Assembly: GCA_037349105.1 (NCBI GenBank)
Contig: JAYJMM010000124.1
Span: forward strand, 4,882,001 to 4,946,000
Length of the DNA stretch: 64,000 nucleotides
Origin: Limnomonas spitsbergensis
Taxonomy: Eukaryota > Chlorophyta > Chlorophyceae > Chlamydomonadales
Direction: 5' to 3'
This document shows, piece after piece, positions 1 to 10,695 of this stretch; position 1 is the first letter of the stretch, and each line of letters opens with the position of its first letter. The position numbers and the translations under genes were made by a program. Under the pieces are notes generated by a model. That model worked only from the letters and a program-made list of their open reading frames with translations, was not told the DNA's origin and did no database searches.

Positions 1-3000
1 CACTCTTCAGGCACCCAGGCGGGGTCGTCCAAGCCTGCCCAGGTTGCCGCGGCCGCCTGGTGGGATCCTGCTGGTGATATCAGTTCTAGCGGCAGGGTGA
101 GCTCGTCGGCTCCTCCTTGAGGGAACAGGGTGAGGCGCCCTGCGGCTTCTAGGATTCCCCCATACTTGAGGAATTCGGGGTTCCCTACCAGGTGCTCATA
201 CGCGTCAGGAGGCGTCTTGACCACCCTGACTGCTGCCTTCTCCACGATCGCATTCGGGCTTCCATACCCGTATACGACGTAGATGAACAGAATCCCGTAC
301 AGGTCTGCTCCTGCATTATCGGTTGTCCTGATCTTTTCATCCGTCCTCACCAGCTTGGCCCCCATGGCTACCAGCTGTTCTGCTATGTTGACGGTGATGA
401 CATGGCATGAACATGCCGTGTCCATTAGTGCCTTCTGGGCCACCAGCACCTTCCCTTTCACCATGAGGCCTACGCACTGGCTGTAATCTCGCCTGTCGTT
501 TGTGAAGTATTGTAGCCTCGGGCTGATGGTGATCTTACGACCCTGACCTATCCAGCCCGGCTCACCACGGACCGGCGTGACTCCCATGGGCATGGTGGTG
601 TGCGCCAGCGCTGTAAGTCGTTCGTTGATGTAGCCCACCTGCGCACGGACATCGCACAGGCCGTCAGCTAGTCGCCTAAGAGCAAGCCTTTTCTCTCCCT
701 TCCTGGAAGGGTGTTCAACAGCCAGTGGTTCCTCCTCCTCCTCACTGCTAGAGGAGGGTCTAAAGGACCGCGGCCTGGCGTTGTGGGCTGCCTGCTTGTA
801 CTCTCCAGGCTTAGGTGCCAGCCCAACCTGCGTTAGGAGGGCCACGGACTCGCTGAGCATTTCGGCCACCGTTTGGTGCCACCCATCCGGCTCAGCGAGC
901 TCGGAGGGGCCAGAAAGGTGAGACAGATGAGCGGACTGCTGGCCATGCCCCGCCTGCCCCTGCGGCTGCCTCTGGGCCGGCCTGCCTCCTTGGTTCCTGT
1001 CGTAGGTCCTGTTCACGGGTGGCCCCTGTGGTCTTGGAGGCGGTGGATACTGCTGTTGAGGCGGCCGTGCCTGCCCCGTGGTGATGTCAGTGGCCAGGGG
1101 GGCAGGGCGGCGTTCATCTCGAGCCCTGGGAGTCCTGCAGTCCCTGGCCAGGTGGTCCAGGCTGCCGCATTGGAAGCAGGCTTTGGGGGCGCTCCCAGCG
1201 CTGTGGGTGCTGGTTGTCAAGGCTGTGGCTTGGTCGGCCCACGTGACGCCCTTGGCTCTGCTTTCCTGCCTGGCAGGTTGGCTGCTGTTCTGGTATGGCG
1301 CAACCCCTGGTCCATCCCCTCTGGGCCTGGCTTCCCACTGGCTGGGCCGATCCCGCCTGCCGCGCCCCGCCTGTTGCTCCCCCTGGCTCCTCTGCTGATG
1401 GTCTCCTGGTCCTTGCCTGGAGTCCATGGCAGCCAGGTCCCCCAATTCCAGGGCGAACCTCTCCCACAGCAGTACCTGCTGCGTCAGAACCTCTACCTGG
1501 GCCTCGTCTGTCATGTGCAGGTATCCTGGCACGGTCATGATGAACGCTGTCAGCTTCACCCTGACTGCCCCTGGCAGCCCTTCGTAGAACATGTGGGCTA
1601 CCGAATGCCTCCTGCCGAAGTGGTCCACTGCGTCTCTGGAGATTTGCAACAGCTCTGCTGTAGACATGACTCGGAAGGCGAATGCCTCCACTGTCTCCTC
1701 TGGCTTGACGCCTGGGTCCAAGGTGGTCTTGACCCCGAGTTTCAGGCCGGTGATTGCTGCCCTCTCATCTGAAGTCGGCTTGCCCACCTCCCTTTGGACC
1801 ACCCTGATCCACAAGGTTAGCAAGGACACCTCACAGGTCGGCTCCTCCACTGGGGCTCTCCATGCTTCCCGGATCCGCTCGACCTCCTTGGAAGCTTTGT
1901 CTCCTTGCGGCGCTGATCGTATGGCGACCACCAGTGGGCCCACGCAGGCCGGCTTGGCTGTCCACATATCCACCAAGGAGCGGACCAACAGGGCCATGGC
2001 TGAAGGAGACTGGCAAGATCCTGCAATCTCGCCAGCCACCACAGCCAGGGCTGGCGGCTCGTCCGATAAAGCCAGGCGGTTGTGCGAGCCCCAAGAACTG
2101 CAGGCCTGGCAGTATTGCCTGGCTGCGACTGCCCCCGGGTGGGACATGTCCAGCACTGGCACGTTGCCCTGAATGTTGGGGATCTTGGTGAACCGCGTTC
2201 CACCAGCCAACTGCAGGATCATCTGTTGCTGCAGCCGTATGTTTGTCTCCGCCTGCTCTTGGGCTATCCTTTCCCTTCTGCGCCTTGCAGATTCCCTGCT
2301 GGGGCCTGGGCCGCGCCCCTCTGTATCCTCCGAGCTTGACATGCTGGGGTCCGAGCCAGATCCGCCGCCGCCGTTCCTGGTTGGGCTCTGCCTGCGCCGA
2401 TCCCGCTGGTCTCTGCGGTCCGCGCTCAGGTGGGATTGCCTTCTACCGGATGGCCTACTGCCCTCCGAAGGCTGCCTTGCCGGGTCCTGGCTTCTACCCC
2501 CTTCTGACTCTGCCTGCCTGCTGGGCTGGTAGCTGCTATGCCTGCTGGGCTGCGTTCCACCTGTGTACTCCCTTGCCTCGGAAGCTGACAGGCAGTCGTC
2601 CCTGCTTTCCTGTCTTTGCTGGTAGTCTCCCCCCGTGGGGCCCGCCGGGTTGATTTCCTGAACGACCCTCCTTCCTTGGCTGGGGCCTTGGCTCCTCTCC
2701 GGCCTGCCTCGTGCCTGCGCTGCTTGTCCTCGCAGGAACTCAGCAATGTGATCCACCTGGCTTTCCTGGCCACTGTGCTGATCTACGAAGCGCAACAAGT
2801 CGTGAGATTCTTGCCTGCTGGCCCTCCTTGGCGCTGGGTCCTGCTGGAAGCTGGTTGCCCTGGGCTGTTCGCTGGCCGCTGGGCTGCTGGGTCTGGGTCT
2901 GCGCTCTACGTCTAGCCGCTGGTTTCGGAGGCTGGGCTCACTGCTGGCTTCCAGGCTCTCCCATCTGGCCTGTCGTGCAACAGGAACGGTCCCTTCCGTC

Positions 3001-3062
3001 TGCTGCTGCCATTGCCCCTCCCTGCGGTCATCTTGCTGTAGCCTGGATGCCTCGAACCCTTC
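1..3062 (-). CDS. Retroelement gag-protease polyprotein (copia-like), partial, runs off left edge
   Basis: I scanned this frame codon by codon: it is open from the amber codon at 3063-3065 to the window edge, about 1,020 codons. The first part is charged and Q/R-rich. A gag-like region follows, then a CX2CX4HX4C zinc knuckle (CFQCGSLDHLARDC, near 1180-1140) and a protease-like block around 430-390 reading ALMDTACSCHVIT. That block resembles the Ty1/copia retropepsin signature D-S-G-x-S-x-H, with A in place of G. No integrase or reverse transcriptase is inside the window; they would lie further left. The first in-frame Met after the stop is at 2342, so the part before it is reached only by readthrough, splicing or a repaired stop. 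The unbroken frame, unlike the decayed copy at 6240-8636, suggests a young element. Family assignment rests on two short motifs. Confidence 0.8.
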
Positions 3063-4439
3063 CTACTCCTCGAGCTCCTCCTGCTCTGATTCGGGCTCCT
3101 CCAGATCCCCTGCTGTGCCGCTGCACCACTTGTCGGCAAAGGCTTTGACAGCCAGAGCCGCCTCTGGCCCTGCTGGTCCTCTGGACACTCTGCGCAGGGC
3201 CGCCAGCAGCGTTGCTCGGTCCTGTCCCGTGTGCGGGATGCCCATAAGGGCCTTTGTTGCCCATTCCGCCAAGTGGTGGCTTTGGAACTCCTTGATAGCC
3301 CGGGCCTGATCGCTGAGATGGACGAAACACTTGGAGCACACCTGCTGCCATAGCCGCCCTGCCCATTGCAGGATGTCTGCCCATCCAATGGGCTGGAGTC
3401 CTGGTGGCTCTGCTGCACCCGGCTGGCTTATGGTCCCTGCGCGTTCTCCCGCTGCCGGGCGCCGTTCTCCTGGGATGGGCGTCCACTCTGGATTGCTGAA
3501 ATATCCGTAAAGGCTATGGGCCTGGCCGCTGTCCTCCTTTTCCCTGCTGGTGCCCTCTGCCACGGTCTCCTGGCTTGGCCTATTTGCACTAGCCGGGAAC
3601 CTGGACTGGGGTGTGCCGTACGTTGACGCCTCTGTTGCTTCCTCTGCCGGGATACGGGGCGGCCTTGCCTGTTTCACCCTGTGCGGATCTGGCCTGGGCG
3701 GGATTCCCGTTGGCGCCTGCATTCTTCCGTGCTGATCTGGCGGCACTACCTTGGCGTGTGGCTCAGCCTGCGGCTGCCATATTCTGGTAGCCTGCATTGT
3801 CGTGGCTTGTGTGTCGCTGTATTTCTGCAGCTCCCGTGGCCTCCCTGTTGTTTCCGCTGACTCCCCTTGGGACTGCTGTTCGCTGGATCTCGTCCGCTCC
3901 ATCCTGACCACTGTTGACTGGACCATCCCCTTGACCACTGTGGGTTCAAGCTGGGGCTCCTGGTCTGGTCTGGGCTCAGCCTTGCCTCCTTCCCTTTCTG
4001 CCTCCGCAGGCAGGTCATCCGGAGGTCGTGCTGGCCCGCCACCCTCTCCTACACCACCGGTCTGAGACCTCACAGTGGGTGGCTCTGAGGTCGGGTCCAG
4101 GGACTCATCGTCGGGAACCGGCCATTGCTCGTCCTCCTGGCTTGGGCCAGGGGGGATGCGCGCTATGCCGCCTCGTCCGATACCCCTGCGCGTCACTTGA
4201 ACCTGCACCATATCCTCATCCAAGGCTAGGGTGCTGTCGGCCCCTTGGACCTTGTTTTCCATTATGCCTGCATATTCACCATCTGACAACCCAATGGCAA
4301 TTAGCCTAGCTTCCTCTGCTACGGCTGCATTGATGGGTGTCATGGGGTCATTGCCTGGTTCCATTCCTCTCACTCGTGCACTGCGTCTTGCAGCCTCTGG
4401 ATGCAGGTGACGATCATGATCTACCACTGCGTCCTGCAT
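3063..4439 (-). CDS. Retroelement N-terminal ORF upstream of gag, ends at amber codon
   Basis: This is a 458-codon ORF starting MQDAVVDHDRHLHPEAARR and ending EELEE before TAG. It is in the same frame as the long ORF that follows, so the two form one polyprotein interrupted by a single stop. The protein is hydrophilic, rich in E, P, R and Q, with a more ordered tail (about residues 360-440) containing WADILQWAGRLWQQVCSKC, which could be a helical assembly domain. I recognise no known domain. It belongs with the gag-protease ORF by strand, frame and adjacency. The decayed sister copy at 6240-8636 does not visibly contain this N-terminal part. The start is the first ATG of the open frame; an upstream non-ATG start is possible. 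Confidence 0.7.
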   Translation of the reverse strand: MQDAVVDHDRHLHPEAARRSARVRGMEPGNDPMTPINAAVAEEARLIAIGLSDGEYAGIMENKVQGADSTLALDEDMVQVQVTRRGIGRGGIARIPPGPSQEDEQWPVPDDESLDPTSEPPTVRSQTGGVGEGGGPARPPDDLPAEAEREGGKAEPRPDQEPQLEPTVVKGMVQSTVVRMERTRSSEQQSQGESAETTGRPRELQKYSDTQATTMQATRIWQPQAEPHAKVVPPDQHGRMQAPTGIPPRPDPHRVKQARPPRIPAEEATEASTYGTPQSRFPASANRPSQETVAEGTSREKEDSGQAHSLYGYFSNPEWTPIPGERRPAAGERAGTISQPGAAEPPGLQPIGWADILQWAGRLWQQVCSKCFVHLSDQARAIKEFQSHHLAEWATKALMGIPHTGQDRATLLAALRRVSRGPAGPEAALAVKAFADKWCSGTAGDLEEPESEQEELEE

Positions 4440-5065
4440 TTTCTATTGCTGGGTGCTGAGCAGCCGTGCCGGCTCGCTGTGTGGGCTCACAGCAGCAGGT
4501 CACTGGCTCAAAGCCTGCTTCCGTTCTCCTCTACCTTCTGCAGGCTGGTTAGGCGTTGCTAGACAGGTCAAGCACGGGTAAATTTTTTTAACCTGGTTCT
4601 GGCGGATATTTTCACCTTCTGGACTGCTGTCTCGTCCGCTATCTTGCTGGTCTCGTCCGCTATTCCTCCGCTGATTCGTCGCGCAGCTTCCTCCTCGATC
4701 TCCGCAGGGCCTGCTCAGGCTGCAATCTGCAGCTTCGGATATTCCTGCACACAGTCTTGGGTTGCCTGCTTTTAAACTCGGATCCCAGATCCTTGCTCAC
4801 TTCTGTCAACACGCAGGCTGTGCACTCTACCACGGATGCAGGCCACGTGCACAGGTAATATCAGCTGGGTTTATAACTCCACAGCCTGATCTTCAAGCTA
4901 CGTCTGCTTCTGGGTTGCCACGCCCAGCGCAAGCAGGAATTGACTTGGGTTCTATGGAGAATCCTCTGCTAAGTGATTTTGAGCTGTCCAAGGTAGATCA
5001 CTGCCTTCAAAAAGAAATTCAAGTTCACAGCACATGCACCTTTAGCAGGATTCGCTGGATCAAGC
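4440..5065. other. Leader between the minus-strand element and the first 680-bp repeat
   Basis: No convincing ORF. It would be the 5' leader of the minus-strand retroelement. I could not find a reverse-complement copy of the 5066-5745 repeat here, so no LTR of the left element is recognised. Confidence 0.4.
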
Positions 5066-5745
5066 TGATCAGGCTTAGACCCACTTCGTTCCTTTTAAGT
5101 GGACACGCGATGGTTGCTTCTGGTCCGTGGTGGACTTCTTCCCCACTGAGTGGCGGACACCTACGGGCGGACTCAGCGTCTACACGCTGGCCGCGAATGC
5201 GCAGCGCGTTAAGCTGTGGCTGGAACTTCTAGATGACAGGCGTGGATCTGGTCGCTTGTAGAGCTGCGACTAAAGGCCTGTCGGGTCGCGAACCCTGCAG
5301 GTCGTTATGAGTCACTTACCGCGTGTAGCGGGCGAAGCCGTAGCCGTAGACTGCGGACGACGTGGTCCTAGGTAGGGCTGGGCTTCGGGTTAGGTGTTCT
5401 CGTGCTTGCTAGATGGCGGGGTCGCTGTTCTAGGCTTGACTGGCTTAGTGGTACTGGCTTTGATGCACTTCACTGGGTAGGTCTCCGAGATCTAGCCGGT
5501 GCTGGTTACAAATAGAGGCCTGTCCACTTAAAAGGAACGAAGTGAACGTCAAGCGTGCAAGCCGGGATTCAAAGGTCCCGGCAAGCCCTATGCACTGAGT
5601 ACGGGAAACCCTGCCTCAGACCTTCCCGAAAGTGGGAAGCTGGGCTCCTAACCCTAAAAAGGGGCTCCGCAGGGAAGCTGCGGAGTCTACGGGGACGCGT
5701 CAGCGGTCCCTACGGTTTTGGCACGTATACTGCATTATACCGTGA
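5066..5745 (+). repeat. 680-bp repeat, copy 1, with inner inverted repeats
   Basis: Direct counterpart of 10014-10695. Shared landmarks in order: GATCAGGCTTAGA-like start, CACTTCGTTCC block, GACACGCGATG, GGTCCGTGG.GGACTTCTT, TTACAATAGAGG, a CCCGGCAAGCCCTA block, a perfect 8-bp stem with 5-nt loop (CTCCGCAG-GGAAG-CTGCGGAG near 5669) and CACGTATACTGCA. Inside it, 5082-5104 and 5522-5544 are perfect 23-bp inverted repeats enclosing 463 bp. The two direct copies flank the decayed gag-protease copy and could be its LTRs, but I see no TG...CA ends or target duplication. Confidence 0.75.
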
Positions 5746-6239
5746 CAGAGGGCACTCCACTGCGTTAGTATTTTGAGTCTAGTGTGGCAGTCCACTCATG
5801 CCTTCAGCAGGGCCCATAGGTCAGTGTGACGTCGTTAACTCAAGCCAACGTGTTAAACCAGGCACAGTTGTTGTCGCACCATAAAGCAGTAACTGCAATA
5901 CTATGGTAAATACCGTAAACTCCGGTCAAGGCGCCTTAGAGAAACGTCCTCTACTCACAAACACGGTACAGCACCGTACACACAGGCTCCTTGTACTACA
6001 TACAAGGGCTGTAAACAGGTCAATTGTAAGGCGTAGCCCTAGCAGGAGGTTCTTCCTGTCTAGGGCTTGTCTGGGTGTCCCTGTCTCGTGGGTACCGCCC
6101 CTACTACTTCACTCCATCTCGGCCCATCCTCCAGGGTTGTACCTAGAGGTGGTACTATGATGTGTCCTGACGGGCCCCGCCGTGTCCTCCTCCTGGCTCA
6201 TTGCTGCAGCCCCCCGGCCCCTTCCAGAAGACCATGACC
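5746..6239 (+). other. Leader-like segment with a strong hairpin
   Basis: No gene seen. 6035-6067 folds as AGCCCTAG / CTAGGGCT closing an inner CAGGA/TCCTG stem, a good RNA hairpin candidate in the leader of the plus-strand retroelement copy. Confidence 0.4.
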
Positions 6240-8636
6240 AGGAGGAGGTTGATAACAGACATAACAGATACCAACAGGGTCGCAGCCCATCAGGGGGCGG
6301 CGGAGGTGGATCTGGGTCACGCTCATGATCAGGAGGAGCGGATAGGCGCGGGCCGGGGGCCAAGCGGGAGTTTAGCAACCAGGAAAGGCTCGATAGGGAG
6401 CAGGCAAGGGTGAATCTGCAGCTGCAGCAGCAGATGGTCCTGCAGCTGGCAGGGGTGGCCAAATTTACCAAAATCCCAGCTATCCAAGGCAACGTGCCAG
6501 TGTTGGACATGTCGCACCTGGGCGCGGTTGCAGCCAGGAAATATTGCCAGGCGTGTGGCTATTGGGGATCACACAACAGGCTGGCGCTGTCGGATGACCC
6601 GCCGGCGCTGGCTGTGGTGGCTGGAGAAATAGCTTGTTCGTGCCAGTCGCCGTCAGCTATGGCGATGTTGGTGAAATTGCTGGTCAAGCTGTGGGACAGC
6701 AAACCTGCTTGCGTGGGGCTGCTGATGGTAGCCATCAGGGCAGCGCCCCGTGCAGGAGACAGGGCCACCAGAGAAGTGGAAAGGATCAGGAGGTCGTGGA
6801 CTGCCCCAGCAGGGGAGCAGTGTTGCGAGGCCTCACTGCTCACCTTGTGGATCAAGGTGGTTCAAGCGGAGGTGGGGAAGCCAACCTCATATGAGAGGAC
6901 AGCAATCTCCAACCTCAGGCTGGGGGTGAAGACCACCCTCGACCCAGACGTTAAACCAGAGGAGACAATGGAGGCGTTTGCTCACAGAGTGTTGTCGACA
7001 GCAAAGTTACTGCAGATCTCAAGGGATGCAGTGGACCACTTCGGCAGACGGCACTCTGTCTCGCACATGTTCCATGACGGACTGCCAGCTGCTGCTAAAG
7101 CAAAGCTGAGCGAGTTCGTTATCACGGTGCCCGGGTACCTCGGTATGACGGATGAAGATCAGATCACCGTGCTGACACAGCAAGTGGTGTTGTGGGAGAA
7201 GTTTGCCCTGGAAATGGGGGACCTATGAGGCGCAAGCCTCAGGCAGGTGGCCAACAGCGGGCCCAGCCAGGGGGAGGCGCAGACAAACAGGGGAAGAAGA
7301 GAGAGGACAGGACCGTGGGAGATGCGGGCGCGCCTAGAAGGGGCAGTGATTTCCACAGACTCAGCCGCTGTCCAGCAACTGCGGATTGATGGCAAACCCA
7401 GAGGAGTTACCTGGGCAGACCAATCTGTGGTGCCGAATAACAGCGGAGGAGGCGCTATGGGGGCAACCAAGGCGTGCTACCAGTGTGACAGCACGGCGCA
7501 CCTGGCCAGGGACTGCAGGGTGCCTAGGGCCAGGGATGAGCGCAGGCCTGCGCCACTGGCTACTGACATAACAGATGGGCAGGCCAGGCCGCCGCCGCAG
7601 CAAAACCCTCTACCGCCGAGGCCGCAGCAGGGACGTGCTGCAGGCCGGCCGTACGAACGAAATCAGAATAGCAGGCAGTACCAAAGGCCTGGGCCTGGCC
7701 AGGGAGGTCAGGCCTAGCAGGCGGCACACGTGTCGCACATGAGCAGCCCAACAGGGCAGGCTGAGCCAGAGGCTGGCACCAGACTATGGCTGAGATGCTC
7801 AGCGAGTCTGTGGCACTGATGACGCAGTTTGGGCTGGTGCCCAAGCCTGTGGAATTCAAACATGCGGCCCACAACGCCCGCCCTAAGTCGTTTTTGCCTG
7901 AATCTTGCCAGGAGGAGGAACCTGAGCGCAGGCTCACGGAACCTACCTGCAGGAAGGGAGCAAAGAGCAGGTTTTGAGCAAATTAGCTGGTTTTGAGCAA
8001 ATTAGCTGATGATATGGCTGTCATCCGCCTGCAGGTGTTCAAGTTGAACGAGAGGCTGACATCATTGTCGTCCGCCACCATGCCCATGGGTCCGGATGAC
8101 CACCGTGGTGAGGCCAGTAGGGGCAGGCAGGAGAGAAAGGCTGTGACCGCTGCTCCCAAGCTGCAGTATTATCGGAATGACAGGAGTAATCTGGAGCAGT
8201 GTGTTGGACTTATGGTCAAGGGCAAGTCCTGGTGGCTCAGAAGGCCCTCATGGACTCGGCGTGCTCTTGCCACGTCATCACTGTGAATATTGCTGAGCCA
8301 ATAGTCGCCGTGGGGGCTGAGCTGATCCGCACGGATGAGAAAATCCGCACTACAGACAATGCAGGGGCAGACTTGTACAGTGTACTCTTCATTTACGTTG
8401 TGTACGGATATGGTGGGCCCAATGCCATTATGGAGCCCACAGTGGTCAGAATCGTTAAGACGCCACCCGACGCGTATGAGCACTTGGTAGGGAACCCTGA
8501 GTTCCTCAAGTATGACGGGTTATTGGAGGCAGCGGACAGGCTGACCTTACGCCCCAGAGAGGGTTCCCAGGGGGCACGAGGGTTCAAGGACCTCATGCTG
8601 CCGCTTGTGCTGGCATCCCCTGTAGGGGGGTACTAG
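6240..8636 (+). pseudogene. Decayed gag-protease retroelement copy
   Basis: Plus-strand paralogue of the minus-strand polyprotein at 1-2400; many stretches match almost word for word, for example LLQISRDAVDHFGRRHSV. Order: gag body (6410-7228), CCHC knuckle CYQCDSTAHLARDC near 7477-7518, and protease-like ALMDSACSCHVIT near 8243-8284. It is broken: TGA after GDL at about 7226, a stop after GGQA at 7715, further stops and frame changes around 7790-8290, and a 19-bp tandem duplication (GGTTTTGAGCAAATTAGCT twice) near 7970-8008. The last intact piece ends at 8636. No reverse transcriptase follows before the second 680-bp repeat, so the copy is non-autonomous or deleted. It lies inverted relative to the left copy. 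Confidence 0.8.
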
Positions 8637-10013
8637 GCAGCGGCTGTGGCATGGGCCGGAATCCAGTGTGGTTTTGCGGAACAGGAAGGATGGCATGCGG
8701 CCAGTGTTGAGGAGGAACACGAACCACCGTTACAGAATGCCATGGCAACGCGCGCAGGTGTAGCCATGAGAGCTGGACAAGATGTGGGACAGGGCCGTGT
8801 GAAGGCCGCTGAGGCTGGCAGGAGCGGCCGTGGGGACCCACAAGAGGCCCCTTCACAGGCTCACATGTCGCACCAGGCGCGAGCTGAACAGCAGCAGCAC
8901 AGGAAGGTGCATGCTGGGCTTGCGACAGCCGCGCCTAGGGAAAGCCGGGACATGGCAAAGGCTGCTCGATCACAGCAAAGCCGTGCATCAGTGAGGGCCG
9001 TGACCGTTGCAGCGGTATCTGAGGATACGCGCAGGGCACGCCAGGCAGCTGTAATGCCAGAGGAAGAGAAGGAAATCATCCGAAGATGCTTAGCAGCATG
9101 TCCGGGCAACCCGTGCGTCTCATGCGGGGCGCCGGGCCAGCATCCGAGCTCCGAAGCTCGGTGTGTGCTTCAAGTGCTTGTGGCCAGGGCCTCGCTCTTG
9201 GGACCTGCCTCTAGGCTGGCTCCTCCGCTGCCCTCCTGGGCTCTCCTCTCGCTGTCCCCTGAATCTTTCGCTGCCCTCCTCGCTGGTCGACCGATGCCAC
9301 TTGCCCAACCTAAGGGGAGTGGTGCATTTCAGTGGAACCATGCCCAATAACAGCATGATCAGGGTGCTTGCCCAACAGCCACCCCTCCTTTGTTTTGACG
9401 TACTCCGAGGGTGGTTCCACCACTCCTCCCGGCTGGAACATGTCTATCATCTCCGTCGCCTGCGGGTCGTCCTCCGCGGGCGGCGCTTCTTCGCCAGTGT
9501 TGTTGCTGTGTCTCCAGTCCTCATGCTGGCTGTAGGCGCCCCCAACCCTGCTGGCACCCCCCATATGGATGACAGCCGGCGGGCGCAGCCAGCCCGATGT
9601 AAGCTTCGCTGCTGCTTCCCGACTGGACACAAATGCCCCCTGGCCCGCCGTGAACCCTCCACCTCGTACTCCTCGCCCAGTGGCTTGCGCACCTGGGACA
9701 CACACTGACAACAGGAGCCACACCAATACTAGCTGGAGCATCCCCGTAAGGACCCCCTTAAATGCTGTACAAGTGAGGAGTCCTCTGCATGCTGACGGCT
9801 GCCGCGCCGTCTCCTGCGGCTGGTGCACCGCAGGCTGCGCTACCTGTGGCTCCGCATCCGGCTCTGGCCTCTGCTGCTCTCTGGCCCATGTGATCTCCAG
9901 GTCCACCTGGCTGATCCTGACCGGTGGTGATGGGCAATCCACTCTTGGCCTGCTGCCGCGGTCCCTGTCCGCGGCCTTCCTCTGCGTCTTCGCACAAAAG
10001 CATCACTTCCCCG
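8637..10013. other. Degenerate interior of the retroelement region
   Basis: Between the protease block and the second 680-bp repeat. A 234-codon plus-strand open stretch (8646-9350) has no recognisable domain and a skewed A/R/Q composition typical of chance ORFs in GC-rich DNA. The only other long frame is the minus-strand ORF at 9310-9942. Confidence 0.4.
9310..9942 (-). CDS. Hypothetical ORF with one membrane segment
   Basis: A 210-codon ORF on the strand opposite to the neighbouring gag-protease copy. Residues about 60-90 form a hydrophobic stretch (LTGMLQLVLVWLLLSVCV) that could be a signal anchor; the rest is polar. I do not recognise it. It begins about 70 bp left of the second 680-bp repeat, as the left retroelement ORF lies left of the first, so it may be an accessory or env-like ORF of the same family, or chance. 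No paralogue in the window supports it. Confidence 0.25.
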   Translation of the reverse strand: MDCPSPPVRISQVDLEITWAREQQRPEPDAEPQVAQPAVHQPQETARQPSACRGLLTCTAFKGVLTGMLQLVLVWLLLSVCVPGAQATGRGVRGGGFTAGQGAFVSSREAAAKLTSGWLRPPAVIHMGGASRVGGAYSQHEDWRHSNNTGEEAPPAEDDPQATEMIDMFQPGGVVEPPSEYVKTKEGWLLGKHPDHAVIGHGSTEMHHSP

Positions 10014-10695
10014 CGATCAGGCTAGATCCACTTCGTCCCTTTCAAAAGGACACGCGATGTGCGCTTCAGGTCCGTGGCGGACTTCTTTCCTCATGACAGT
10101 GATGGACGCCTACAGGCAGACTCAGTGACTACACACTGGCTGCGAGTGCTCAGCGAGTTAAGCTGTGAAACTGACTGTTGTATGTCATGCAATCGAGACT
10201 AGGGAGCGCAGGCCTTCTGGCCGTCTGGGCGCGATCCAGCGGGGCTATGTAAAGGGGCACTTACCGCGTGACACGCGGCGAGGTGACAGTGACGTAGACT
10301 ACGTACTTTTATTCTGCACTTGTCTCGTCCCTCGACTGGGGAATCTTGTATCTCCAGCTATATCAGCGGAGGCTGATCTAGTCTTGACTTGTAGAAGGTA
10401 CTGACTCATGGGAACACCTCAGGTCTCATCATCGGATGCCGGCCGGAGCTTGTTACAATAGAGGTCTGTCCTTTTGAAAGGAACGAAGTAACTAGTTTGG
10501 TAATTGCCGGGATACATGGACCCGGCAAGCCCTAATTAAGAGTACGGTAGAATTTGCTACATCCCACTGCGTGAGCGGGATTCTGGGTTCCAGATCAGGA
10601 GACTCCGCAGGGAAGCTGCGGAGAATCCGCGGTCGCAATCAGCGGCCTAAACGGTTCTGTCACGTATACTGCAATATATTGTGACATCGTGCCCA
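10014..10695 (+). repeat. 680-bp repeat, copy 2, with inner inverted repeats
   Basis: Counterpart of 5066-5745. The inner inverted repeats are 10030-10051 and 10468-10489 (22 bp, one mismatch), enclosing 460 bp. The inverted-repeat sequence differs from copy 1 (TTCAAAAGG against TTTTAAGTGG), yet both arms changed together within each copy. The CTCCGCAG...CTGCGGAG hairpin and CACGTATACTGCA palindrome are conserved. Confidence 0.75.

Noticed and set aside
192..3148. Many plus-strand ORFs in the first 3 kb
   Set aside because: They are antisense shadows of the continuous minus-strand polyprotein.
5082..5544. Independent 463-bp MITE with 23-bp TIRs
   Set aside because: Homology between the two copies continues on both sides of the inverted repeats, and no target duplication is seen, so it is an inner part of a larger repeat.
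8646..9350. 234-codon ORF as a retroelement polymerase
   Set aside because: No reverse transcriptase, RNase H or integrase motif is visible; composition is that of a chance GC-rich frame.
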